DNA of 64,000 bases from Paludibacter sp. UBA6032 (lineage in GTDB: Bacteria > Bacteroidota > Bacteroidia > Bacteroidales > Paludibacteraceae), in NCBI GenBank assembly GCA_002427885.1, contig DIZI01000017.1:2088-66087 (forward strand). Direction: 5' to 3'. A model generated the notes under the pieces. The model saw only the letters and a list, made by a program, of their open reading frames with translations. It had not been told where the DNA came from and searched no databases. Below, piece after piece: positions 1 through 7,699 of this stretch. Numbering within the stretch: the first letter of the stretch is position 1; the number at the start of each line of letters is the position of its first letter. Position numbers and translations under genes: made by a program.

Positions 1-12
1 GAGCATAGGCGT

Positions 13-686
13 GTGTTATGGCCTAGTAATTTTTTCAGTTATAAATTTGTCCATGTTTGATAAAACTGTCAATAATTCGAAATTCTAAGTCAATCAAGTC
101 TGTCAGAGCTTTAATTTCTTTTGTATTTCTGTCTTTGACGGTCAAAAGTTTATGTGTTTTAGTCGTTTCGTCGTAATTTAAAATCAATGAATATAAGTCG
201 TTTTCTAATATTTTCTCGATAATATGGTTGTCATTTAAAATCTTCACAGTCAGTTCGGATTCTTTAGATTGAATTCCATATTTTGAGTCAAACTCTTTTT
301 CGCCAGTTTTAGTAGATTTCATTCCGAAAAAAGAAGAAATTTTGTCTGTCCAGTCTCTCAAATAAATATTAAATTCGTATTTATTTGTCAGGTTAATGTT
401 AACCTCAATTTTCAAAGGTTTTGTATCTGATTCTTTCAAGACAAGTTTGTAATTCTTATATTGAATTTCGAGTGTTAGTGTTGCAACGTCTCCACTTTTT
501 GTAGTCGAGGCTTTTAACGAGCCATTATAAAGTCTTTCGAGTTCTTTCCAAACGTCTCTCTTGCTTAAAACGTCCTTGTAAGTCTGTCCTTTTATATATA
601 TTTCGTTGAAAATATTTGTTTCTTCTGTACTCATTTAAAGTCTTTTAAACTCTGGTTTTATTTTTTTTCATTATTGGCCATAACAC
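13..686. repeat. 11-bp inverted repeat pair flanking an orphan gene
   Basis: gtgttatggcc at 13-23 and its exact reverse complement ggccataacac at 676-686 bracket the single gene at 35-634. Read on the minus strand the order is GTTATGGCC, gene, GGCCATAAC followed by ACACGCC. This resembles the layout of an integron-type gene cassette (core site, gene, then the start of an attC). The rest of a possible attC would lie left of the window, so the assignment is unproven. Confidence 0.4.
35..634 (-). CDS. Hypothetical protein, cassette-like orphan gene
   Basis: A 199-residue protein that I do not recognise. It has no signal peptide and no membrane segment. It is rich in Lys, Thr, Glu and Asp, and alternating hydrophobic stretches in the first half (TLTLEIQYKNYKLVL, then IEVNINL) suggest beta strands. 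A more helical tail follows (ALTDLIDLEFRIIDSFIKHG). The ATG at 632-634 is the first in frame. The gene is isolated: inverted repeats lie on both sides and the next gene is about 670 bp away. Solitary, unrecognised genes bracketed by inverted repeats are typical of mobile cassettes, but this is inference. Confidence refers to its being a real gene. Confidence 0.7.
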   Translation of the reverse strand: MSTEETNIFNEIYIKGQTYKDVLSKRDVWKELERLYNGSLKASTTKSGDVATLTLEIQYKNYKLVLKESDTKPLKIEVNINLTNKYEFNIYLRDWTDKISSFFGMKSTKTGEKEFDSKYGIQSKESELTVKILNDNHIIEKILENDLYSLILNYDETTKTHKLLTVKDRNTKEIKALTDLIDLEFRIIDSFIKHGQIYN

Positions 687-691
687 TAGTA

Positions 692-823
692 TATGCGAAC
701 TCTAAGTTGTGTATGCGAACTAGTCGTTCGCATATATCTACTGTATAAGATTGATTTCATTTAGTTATATTGCTTATATTATGCTATATAGCAAAATTGC
801 CAATTTTTAAACCAGTTCGCATA
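692..823. repeat. Four copies of a 9-mer tatgcgaac / gttcgcata
   Basis: tatgcgaac occurs at 692-700 and 712-720, and its inverse gttcgcata at 725-733 and 815-823. The copies at 712 and 815 extend into a longer imperfect inverted repeat (agttgtgtatgcgaac against gttcgcatatccaact). The cluster lies just upstream of the orphan gene at 35-634. It could be a set of protein-binding sites or the structured end of a cassette. Confidence 0.5.
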
Positions 824-1000
824 TCCAACTCGTTAAAATTGAGTTGATGTGTTCGTTTTCTGATTAATAATTTCCCAAAGATAGAAACTTTATTTTTGTT
901 AATCGTATTATTTAGCGGAATATTTAAATTAGCTGTCCTTATTAAAAAGAATGGGTGTTACGAGATGTAACACCCCGTATGGTTGAATAAAGGTTTTAAT

Positions 1001-1141
1001 TTATTTTACGTCGGCTACTGGAGGGGTTTTCGGACTGCGTTTATAGATAACCGTTTCGGCAACTTTGTATTTTTGATAAAACACGGGCGATTTGTGTTTG
1101 TACTGGTTGGAAAAAATAGAACTGGATGGAATTGAGGGTGT
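1001..1141 (-). pseudogene. Possible C-terminal remnant of a lost gene
   Basis: The minus strand is open for 46 codons between a TGA (1142-1144) and a TAA (1001-1003) but has no ATG. The translated end, including YKVAETVIYKRSPKTPP, has a composition like a genuine protein. I cannot assign it to a family. It may equally be a chance open frame. Confidence 0.2.
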
Positions 1142-1190
1142 TCAAAAAGCCATAACAAAAATAAATTTACTTACTGAATTCAATATAAAA

Positions 1191-1219
1191 CTCCCGCAGA
1201 TTTTCGGTATCTGCGGGAG
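1191..1219 (-). terminator. Terminator of the beta-propeller gene
   Basis: A perfect 10-bp stem, ctcccgcaga (1191-1200) with tctgcgggag (1210-1219). On the minus strand it is followed by TTTTAT. It lies about 90 bp after the stop codon at 1309. Confidence 0.7.
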
Positions 1220-1308
1220 AAACAAGCATATGGCTTACAGCTAAACTAAAAATAAATTTGATTATCCGGTCACTCCCTTTTCATCATAAGGAGAAACAAA
1301 ACCTAAAA

Positions 1309-2832
1309 TTATTTGAAATCGCTATTACTTACAAAAGCAATCTTTTTACTATCGGGTGACCAGGAAGGGACATTGATGGTTCCCTGGCCTCCATACAAAT
1401 AAGCAATCACTTTCGTTTCGCCTCCGGCAACTGGCATCATGCGAAGGTAAACCTGTTTATAAAATGGATGATCATCGGGCTTCACATCATTTTGAAAGGT
1501 AATGAAAACAAGGAATTTGCCATCGGGCGAAATATGGGGAAACCAGTTGTTCAGGGTATCGAAAGTAACTTGTTCCTGCCGGCTGCCATCGGGTTTCATT
1601 CTCCAAATCTGCATATTCCCCGAACGGGTTGAATTAAAATAGATAAATTTCCCATCAGGGGAATATTCCGACCCATCGTCCAATCCTTTGGTAGTAGTTA
1701 ATTGAATTTCTTTTCCGCCTTTTACCGCTATTTTGTAAATGTCGTATTCATTATTACGCCCACCGGTAAAAATCAGGAATTTCTTATCGGGCGACCAACC
1801 ATGTAAATAAGATGGGCTATTTAGTGTAACCCGGGTTGGCTCTCCTCCCTGCACGGGTAAATAATAGACAACAGATTGGTTTTTATCGTCGGCACTGTGA
1901 TGACTGATTCCCATGAGTTTTCCATCGAATGATAAAACATGATCATTGTTATTATTCGTTGCAAAACCGGTATTCAGTACTGAAGGATGAGCAGTTGCCA
2001 AATCAAAATTATAGAGTAAGCCTTTACTGTTGTAAATAAGTGTTTTTCCATCGGGAGTCCAGTTGGGAGCCTGAATGGAATAGGGAACCTGATACAAAAT
2101 TTTACGCAAGCCGGTTGCGACATCCATAGTTTCGAGATTACTCCCTAAATAGTCGGTATAAGGTACAAGATCGGGACCTGCAGGAATTTCGATACGGACA
2201 TTACTAAAGACAGCCTTTTCTAAAACGTCGGGGTTATGTGCGCAAATAAATAAACCCACATAGGCCTCACTCCCCAGGGTTGAATCAATAACTTCTTCGG
2301 ATACAAAAGTTTCACCCCAATGCGCAACAGACATCCGGTAAGTATTTCCTTTCCGCACGAGTTGAACTACATCCGGCCCCTTAATGGATAACTGCTTTTC
2401 TTCCATATCGGCTCCCGCTTTGTGCCGGAACTGCAAGGATGTTAGTCCATCACCATGAATCATGGCGCTGATCTGAGGCGAATCCGGTGCCAATGATTGA
2501 CGAACCATCCACCCTATTTTGCGATGAGCCTCTACTCCTTTGCCGATAAACTGCACTTGTGCAGTAACGATAAAATCCCCTTTTATCTTTTTCCACAAAT
2601 ACTGAAACTCATCGGTTCCAAACCAAATATTTTTCCCAGAACCTTCAAGCGTGTAGGTTTGATTTAGCGGATTATAGCTTGCAGAACCGGGCAGCTTTAC
2701 TTCCCCTATGTCGGAATGGTTTTCAAATATCCCGAACTGTTTATCCTGTAATTGTGCCCTGGCTGAGTTTGGTTGTATCATTGTGGAGGTAATAATTAAT
2801 ATATAAATGAAATACCGTGTTTTGTCTATCAT
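1309..2832 (-). CDS. Secreted TolB-like beta-propeller protein
   Basis: A 507-residue exported protein with an N-terminal signal peptide (hydrophobic to about residue 22, then ARAQ). Residues of about 30-220 look like a concanavalin-type jelly roll of the DUF1349 kind (KGDFIVTAQVQF, IGWMVRQSL). The C-terminal half carries repeated PD40/WD40-like blades: WTPDGKTLIYNS, WSPDKKFLIFTGG, YSPDGKFIYFNS, ISPDGKFLVFITF and WSPDSKKIAFVS. Such proteins usually act in the periplasm or at the surface as binding or enzyme-associated modules; the substrate cannot be read from sequence. It lies 71 bp downstream of the ThuA-like gene on the same strand, so the two probably form one transcription unit, and a pectinase-type gene is divergent. 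Confidence 0.8.
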   Translation of the reverse strand: MIDKTRYFIYILIITSTMIQPNSARAQLQDKQFGIFENHSDIGEVKLPGSASYNPLNQTYTLEGSGKNIWFGTDEFQYLWKKIKGDFIVTAQVQFIGKGVEAHRKIGWMVRQSLAPDSPQISAMIHGDGLTSLQFRHKAGADMEEKQLSIKGPDVVQLVRKGNTYRMSVAHWGETFVSEEVIDSTLGSEAYVGLFICAHNPDVLEKAVFSNVRIEIPAGPDLVPYTDYLGSNLETMDVATGLRKILYQVPYSIQAPNWTPDGKTLIYNSKGLLYNFDLATAHPSVLNTGFATNNNNDHVLSFDGKLMGISHHSADDKNQSVVYYLPVQGGEPTRVTLNSPSYLHGWSPDKKFLIFTGGRNNEYDIYKIAVKGGKEIQLTTTKGLDDGSEYSPDGKFIYFNSTRSGNMQIWRMKPDGSRQEQVTFDTLNNWFPHISPDGKFLVFITFQNDVKPDDHPFYKQVYLRMMPVAGGETKVIAYLYGGQGTINVPSWSPDSKKIAFVSNSDFK

Positions 2833-2903
2833 AATATCAAGTTTTTAAAATATTTTAAAATAAGTAATTATTCATTCATCAAGGAATCATTCTTTATGAG
2901 ATG

Positions 2904-3674
2904 CTATTTTTCCTTACCGGCAGCCCAAAGAATGGCTCCAATAATATGTTTTCTGAACATATCGTTATCGTAAAGTGCAGGAATATGACCCAGTGCCGTT
3001 TGGAAACTCCGGCCTTTACCAATGGTTTGACACCAGACCAAAGGATGATCGCCCATTACTATATTCTTATCTTTAAACCAGAGATTTTCATCAATATTAT
3101 AGGATTTTTCATCTATAGAAACCAGAACTTTAATATTGGCATTATTCCGTGGATTCCTATCAAAACTGTAGAATTCATCTTTCCATTTCAGGGTGTCGGC
3201 TCCGAAACAACTTGTTGCCGGATGATGTCTGTCTTCAATAATTAATTTCCCTTCATGAACCGGCGGATGACCAAGGAAATGAGCTCCAACCAGTTTCTCA
3301 TACCACGGCCATTTATATTCCGTATCGGTAGCTGTATGTACACCAACAAATCCTCCGCCACCTTCAACATATTTTTGAAAAGCCAGTTTTTCTGAGTCAT
3401 CCAGCAAATTGTTGCCGGTAGTCAGCAAAAACACCACCACGTTGTATTTCTTTAATTCCTTATCCGTAAAAAAAGTGGAATCTTCGGTAAACGTTATTTG
3501 CCACTTCAGCTCATGGGCTATTTCATAAAATGCCTTTATCGCGTTCGGTTTGGCATCATGATAAAAACCTACCGTTTTAGTAAAAACCAATACGTTCATT
3601 CCAGGGTTTGCAGCTGCAAGAAGACTTATGCTGCTAAAAAAGATAGCAAGAATCAATAAATACTTTTTCATCAT
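2904..3674 (-). CDS. ThuA-like domain protein, secreted
   Basis: A 256-residue protein with a signal peptide (MMKKYLLILAIFFSSISLLA). The body is a ThuA-like class I glutamine amidotransferase fold: MNVLVFTKTVGFYHDA at the first strand, the YNVVVFLLTTGN strand, GGGGFVGVHTATDTEYKWPWY, and GDHPLVWCQTIGKGRSFQTALGH near the end. ThuA proteins are linked to trehalose or other sugar use, and bacterial secreted versions often sit among carbohydrate genes; the exact reaction is unknown. It is upstream of the beta-propeller gene and divergent from the GH28 gene, which fits a role in plant or algal polysaccharide use. Confidence 0.85.
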   Translation of the reverse strand: MMKKYLLILAIFFSSISLLAAANPGMNVLVFTKTVGFYHDAKPNAIKAFYEIAHELKWQITFTEDSTFFTDKELKKYNVVVFLLTTGNNLLDDSEKLAFQKYVEGGGGFVGVHTATDTEYKWPWYEKLVGAHFLGHPPVHEGKLIIEDRHHPATSCFGADTLKWKDEFYSFDRNPRNNANIKVLVSIDEKSYNIDENLWFKDKNIVMGDHPLVWCQTIGKGRSFQTALGHIPALYDNDMFRKHIIGAILWAAGKEK

Positions 3675-4039
3675 TGGTGTATTAAATTTATATTCTTAAA
3701 ATACCGATAGGTATTTTTCTATTGTGTCCTTTTTTATCCTGTTTTTGTGTCCTAATGTGCTCCCGATAGCTATCGGGATGGTTTGAATTACTTGTTTTGT
3801 TTTAATTTAGTAAAGTAGAATTAGCTATCCTTCTAAAAACAGGTTCAAATCTAATTATTTTTTTTAAATAAACAATTGTTTATGTATACTTAGATAAAAA
3901 ATCATTATTATTTGAGTGAAAAGTACAGGTTTCATTATAAGATATGGAAAGAAAGTGAAACTATTTAACAACTAAATAACAGAATACATACAAATCAATA
4001 TTTTTCTGTATTTTTACGGTTCTTCTTATCAAAAGTCGT
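3675..4039. other. Divergent intergenic region with palindromes
   Basis: 365 bp between the ThuA-like and GH28 genes without a gene. It holds aaaatacc/ggtatttt (3698-3717) and the 18-bp palindrome tcccgatagctatcggga at 3761-3778, which recurs in similar form at 23257-23276. Promoters for both genes must lie here, but I see no clean TAnnTTTG box. Confidence 0.6.
3761..3778. repeat. Palindromic repeat tcccgatagctatcggga
   Basis: A perfect 18-bp palindrome in an intergenic region. A close relative, atcccgatagttatcgggat, lies inside the end of the chorismate mutase gene at 23257-23276. Palindromes with this core are, to my knowledge, dispersed in many Bacteroidota genomes. Confidence 0.7.
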
Positions 4040-5404
4040 ATGAAAAAAACTACACAACTCGTTTCCGCTCTTCTTTTTGGGTTTATCTTCAATTCCTGCA
4101 ACTATGTTACTCAGAGTTCTTATCGTCAGCTTAAGCGCGATGCTGTTTTGAATAATATCAAGGCACCTGCTCCACCTGCCAGCACCTTGTCCATCCTTTC
4201 GTTTGGTGCTGCTGGCGATTCGGTCACCGATTGTAAACCTGCTTTCGATAAAGCCATGTTGGAATGTACTAAGCTGAAAGGAGCTAAAATAGTAATACCA
4301 CCAGGCATTTACTTCGTGGGCGGTCCCATTCATCTGGTAAGCAATGTCTGTCTCGAAATACAGAAAGGAGCACGTCTCAAGTTTAGTTCCGATCCCGCAC
4401 GTTATCTCCCGGTGGTGCTAACCAGTTGGGAAGGAACTTTTGTCTATAATTACAGCCCGCTTATCTACGGTTACCAACTCAAGAATGTTTCCATAACCGG
4501 TGAAGGAACTATCGATGGCAATGCATCCTTAACCTTTTCTACCTGGAAGGCGAAGCAAGACAGCGATCAGATGCTTAGCCGGGCAATGAACCACCAAAAA
4601 GTGGAATTATCCAAACGTATTTTTGGTACTGGTCATTACCTCCGTCCACAACTTATTCAACTTTTCGAATGCAAAAACATATTGATTGAAGGTATTCATA
4701 TTACCAATTCACCGTTTTGGTGCATCCATCTGTTGAAATCGGAAAATGCAACTATCCGCGGCATCAGTTACAATGCCAAAAACATAAATAATGATGGCAT
4801 CGATCCCGAATACTCCAAAAATATTCTGATTGAAAATGTCGACTTCGATAACGGCGATGACAATGTGGCTATCAAAGCCGGCCGCGATGATGAAGGCAGG
4901 GCAACAGCCATTCCCAGTGAGAACATTGTTATCCGCAATTGCCGTTTTAAAGGACTGCACGGAGTGGTTATAGGCAGTGAAATGTCGGCGGGAGTACGCA
5001 GTGTTTTTATTGAAAACTGTGTTGCTTCGGGTTATTGCAAAAGAGGCATTTTCTTGAAATCTAACCCCGATCGTGGCGGTTTTATCACCGACATTTTCGT
5101 GAATAATGTCAGCTTTGGCGAGGTGGAGGATCTTTTCTTTATCACTTCATTTTATCATGGAGAAGGCAAAGGGCACAACAGCCATATCAGTTACATCAAC
5201 GTGGATAGCCTATCTTGCCGCAAGGCTACAAATGCAGGACTGGTCATTCAGGGATTTCCCGAAAAAAAGGTCACCAATGTTTACTTTTCGAATGTAAAAA
5301 TCGACACGGCAAAAATCGGTGTCAGCTTCAACGATGCTGAGAATATTGTGATGAGTAATGTCAATATTGGCGGAGAAGTGAAAGTTCCTTCTTCTGCAAA
5401 ATAA
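4040..5404 (+). CDS. GH28 family glycoside hydrolase (polygalacturonase-like), lipoprotein
   Basis: A 454-residue lipoprotein: the signal peptide ends in FNSC, with the lipidated Cys at residue 20. The rest is a right-handed beta helix of glycoside hydrolase family 28. It starts with the typical FGAAGDSVTDCKPAFDKA segment (55-73). The catalytic set is visible: NDGID (251-255), GDD (272-274), LHG (307-309) and the RGIFLK strand (335-340), matching the NTD, DD, GHG and RIK motifs of the family. GH28 enzymes hydrolyse galacturonan or rhamnogalacturonan linkages. A lipid anchor without an SRP-like neighbour suggests oligosaccharide processing in the periplasm or at the surface. No SusC/SusD pair lies in the window. 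Confidence 0.88.
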   Translation: MKKTTQLVSALLFGFIFNSCNYVTQSSYRQLKRDAVLNNIKAPAPPASTLSILSFGAAGDSVTDCKPAFDKAMLECTKLKGAKIVIPPGIYFVGGPIHLVSNVCLEIQKGARLKFSSDPARYLPVVLTSWEGTFVYNYSPLIYGYQLKNVSITGEGTIDGNASLTFSTWKAKQDSDQMLSRAMNHQKVELSKRIFGTGHYLRPQLIQLFECKNILIEGIHITNSPFWCIHLLKSENATIRGISYNAKNINNDGIDPEYSKNILIENVDFDNGDDNVAIKAGRDDEGRATAIPSENIVIRNCRFKGLHGVVIGSEMSAGVRSVFIENCVASGYCKRGIFLKSNPDRGGFITDIFVNNVSFGEVEDLFFITSFYHGEGKGHNSHISYINVDSLSCRKATNAGLVIQGFPEKKVTNVYFSNVKIDTAKIGVSFNDAENIVMSNVNIGGEVKVPSSAK

Positions 5405-5507
5405 GTAAATAAAATTATTCTAAATTAAGTGATTGACATAAATCAACACTTAAATAGCCCTAAAATCATGTGTCATTCCAATATAGCTTGTTAACTCTGA
5501 TACCCGA

Positions 5508-5541
5508 TTTGCTTCCTTTTTGAAATAAATTTGTACTTTTG
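5508..5541 (+). promoter_or_regulatory. Bacteroidota-type promoter of metF
   Basis: TACTTTTG at 5534-5541 fits the -7 consensus TAnnTTTG, and TTTG at 5508-5511 lies 22 nt upstream as a -33 element. It is 46 nt before the ATG at 5588 and supports that start over a longer frame opening with TTG at 5531. Confidence 0.55.
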
Positions 5542-5587
5542 TAGTTCAATAAGATTATTAACATCAGTTGTAAATCAGTTATTCTTC

Positions 5588-6535
5588 ATGAGTGTTGTAG
5601 AAAAGATAAGGAATTCTAAGTCGACCGCCTTTTCGTTCGAGTTATTACCTCCGCTAAAAGGAAACGGAATCGAAACGGTGTACCGTACCATCGATACTTT
5701 GCGTGAATTCGACCCAAAATATATCAATATCACCACCCACCGCAGCGAATTGGTTTTCAAGGAAAATGCATCGGGGCTTTTTGTACAGGTAGCCGAACGA
5801 CATCGTCCCGGAACGGTGGCTATTGCCGTAGCCATTCAGAACAAATATAAAATCTCTGTGGTTCCGCATGTGATCTGCAGCGGATTTACCCGTGAAGAAA
5901 CAGAATATGCGTTGATCGATTTGCAGTTTCTGGGTATTACCGACTTACTGCTTTTGCGTGGTGATAAAGCCAAACACGAAAGGGAATTCTCACCAACCGG
6001 ACATAAAAATGCCACAGAATTACAAGTTCAGGTGAATAATTTTAATAAGGGTATCTTTCTGGACGACTCAAAAATGAAATTCCCGGTTGCCCCGTTTTCC
6101 TACGGTATGGCATGCTATCCGGAGAAACACGAGGAAGCACCAAACCTGAATTCGGATTTGTTTTACGCGAAACAAAAAGTGGATGCAGGTGCCGAATATC
6201 TGGTTACGCAAATGTTTTTTGATAACCAAAAGTATTACGATTTCGTGGAAAAATGCAAGGCTATTGGTATCAACGTGCCGATTATTCCGGGCATTAAACC
6301 CATCACGTTGGCCAATCAGTTGACGGTATTGCCCAAAATTTTCCATACCGATATACCGGAAGAATTTGCAACAGAATTACGTAAATGCAAATCGGATGAT
6401 GAAGCTGCAGAAGTAGGTGTGGAATGGTGCACGCAGCAAGCTCTCGACCTGAGAAACCACGGCGTTAAGAGTATTCATTTTTACAGCATGATGGCTACAC
6501 AAAGTGTAAAACGCGTGGCAAAAGAAGTTTTCTAA
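5588..6535 (+). CDS. metF: Methylenetetrahydrofolate reductase
   Basis: A 315-residue FAD enzyme that reduces 5,10-methylenetetrahydrofolate to 5-methyltetrahydrofolate for methionine synthesis. The TIM-barrel motifs are present: FSFELLPPLKG with the conserved Glu near the N-terminus, NITTHRSEL, VPHVICSGFTREETEYAL, LLLLRGDKAKHE, GAEYLVTQMFFDN and VPIIPGIKPI. The length is normal for the bacterial family. The frame can be extended to a TTG at 5531, but that would start inside the promoter box, so the ATG at 5588 is chosen. It is followed by a short intergenic hairpin and the DUF4834 gene. Confidence 0.95.
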   Translation: MSVVEKIRNSKSTAFSFELLPPLKGNGIETVYRTIDTLREFDPKYINITTHRSELVFKENASGLFVQVAERHRPGTVAIAVAIQNKYKISVVPHVICSGFTREETEYALIDLQFLGITDLLLLRGDKAKHEREFSPTGHKNATELQVQVNNFNKGIFLDDSKMKFPVAPFSYGMACYPEKHEEAPNLNSDLFYAKQKVDAGAEYLVTQMFFDNQKYYDFVEKCKAIGINVPIIPGIKPITLANQLTVLPKIFHTDIPEEFATELRKCKSDDEAAEVGVEWCTQQALDLRNHGVKSIHFYSMMATQSVKRVAKEVF

Positions 6536-6567
6536 GCGGCTTAATATCCCGTGCAACTAACAAAGAA

Positions 6568-6586
6568 TTACCATTTCCAATGGTAA
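6568..6586. repeat. Short intergenic hairpin
   Basis: ttaccatt (6568-6575) and aatggtaa (6579-6586) form a perfect 8-bp stem with a 3-nt loop between metF and the DUF4834 gene. No T run follows, so it is not a standard terminator. Confidence 0.5.
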
Positions 6587-6606
6587 ATGTTTAAATTGTC
6601 AATTCT

Positions 6607-6825
6607 ATGAGTTTTTTATTTTTTATATTCATCTTTATCCTTTTTATCGGCATCTTTATTGTTGTTGCAGTAATGGGATTTCTACGGTCCATTTTCAATT
6701 TCGGGAAAGGCAAGAATCCGACAGGCACGCCATCGCAGGATTTCGAACAACCTGCCGGGAAATCCAAGATATTTGATAAAAAAGAAGGAGAGTATGTTGA
6801 TTTCGAAGAAATTGATGAGAAGTAA
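6607..6825 (+). CDS. DUF4834-family small membrane protein
   Basis: A 72-residue protein with one N-terminal membrane helix (about residues 3-27, very rich in Phe, Ile and Leu). A short polar cytoplasmic tail follows and ends in KIFDKKEGEYVDFEEIDEK. The combination of an N-terminal helix, FNFGKGK and a C-terminal EGEYVDFEEI motif matches the Bacteroidota-specific DUF4834 family. Its function is unknown. It follows metF by 71 bp on the same strand. Confidence 0.8.
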   Translation: MSFLFFIFIFILFIGIFIVVAVMGFLRSIFNFGKGKNPTGTPSQDFEQPAGKSKIFDKKEGEYVDFEEIDEK

Positions 6826-6962
6826 ATTAGTTAATTAAGAAATTAGTTAATTAGTGTATTAGTTAATTTAGGAAATAGGAAATTAGGAAATTTATATATT
6901 TGTAAATTAGTAAAAAAATCTCTGCGCTAAATCAACCAATTAACTAATTATCCAATCTACAA
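6826..6962. repeat. AT-rich low-complexity intergenic repeat
   Basis: Several degenerate copies of an aaattagttaatta unit (also gttaattagtg, gttaatttagg and ggaaattagg) fill the gap between the DUF4834 gene and birA, whose 3' ends converge here. No gene is visible. Confidence 0.5.
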
Positions 6963-7685
6963 TCAAATCACAAAATTTACTTCCTTGAAATAGTATCCTT
7001 TCCGTTCACCTGCTTCGGTTTCCAGTTCCAATTGTCCATCGGGATGCACAGTTTTAATTTTCGCCTGAAACATACCGTTATCATCTTTAAACGGGTGAAA
7101 ACCTTCCTTACGGTACAAATTTTCCGAATAGGCTGAACGAATATCATTTGCATCCCAATTCAAATACAAATCCATAATATTTTCACGTATACTATTCAAT
7201 AATGATTTTCGTGCTTCAGTATTACCGGTAATTTGTTTCAACGATACCGGATTGGGAGCATCACTTATAAATAAAGTCTGATTGACATTGAGTCCGATTC
7301 CGACTACCACACTTTTTATCCGGTTTCCCTGCAACGAATTTTCAATCAGAATTCCGGCTATTTTTTTATCCTTCCAATAAATATCGTTAGGCCACTTGAC
7401 GGTAATATCGTCCGTAAAATAGTCCAATGCATTTTTTATAGACACACTCACCAATTGCGAAATCAGGAACTGTTCGTCCGGTTTAATATGATGCGGATAC
7501 AGAACCATACTGAAAAGCAGATTTCTACCGGGTGTCGACTCCCAGGAGTTCCCCGACTGCCCCTTCCCTGCCGATTGGTAATCAGTCATAACCGTGTAAC
7601 CTTCAGGTAAATTATTTTCAGAAATCATTTTCCACATCAAGGCATTGGTGGAAGGAATTCTTAGATGAAAAGATAAATCGGACAT
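6963..7685 (-). CDS. birA: Biotin--[acetyl-CoA-carboxylase] ligase
   Basis: A 240-residue biotin protein ligase that activates biotin as biotinyl-AMP and attaches it to the carboxylase carrier protein. The conserved features are GKGQSGNSWESTPGRNLLFS (family GRGRxGRxW segment), KWPNDIYWKDKKIAGILIE with the catalytic Lys, and VVVGIGLNVNQ. There is no N-terminal helix-turn-helix, so this is the non-regulatory form. Its start lies 14 bp downstream of the dacB stop codon on the same strand, which suggests co-transcription. Confidence 0.93.
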   Translation of the reverse strand: MSDLSFHLRIPSTNALMWKMISENNLPEGYTVMTDYQSAGKGQSGNSWESTPGRNLLFSMVLYPHHIKPDEQFLISQLVSVSIKNALDYFTDDITVKWPNDIYWKDKKIAGILIENSLQGNRIKSVVVGIGLNVNQTLFISDAPNPVSLKQITGNTEARKSLLNSIRENIMDLYLNWDANDIRSAYSENLYRKEGFHPFKDDNGMFQAKIKTVHPDGQLELETEAGERKGYYFKEVNFVI

Positions 7686-7699
7686 GATGTTGATTGGTT

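Larger units (their letters stand above)
635..1308. other. Gene-poor stretch with hairpins and a possible gene remnant
   Basis: No complete gene is visible here. It holds the tatgcgaac repeats (692-823), a perfect 9-bp hairpin gggtgttac/gtaacaccc at 953-975 with a 5-nt loop and no T run, and the terminator hairpin at 1191-1219. A 46-codon open frame without a start codon lies on the minus strand at 1001-1141 and reads like a real protein C-terminus (listed separately). Confidence 0.6.

Noticed and set aside
3995..4333. 112-codon minus-strand open frame across the GH28 start
   Set aside because: It is antisense to a well-supported GH28 lipoprotein with all catalytic motifs.
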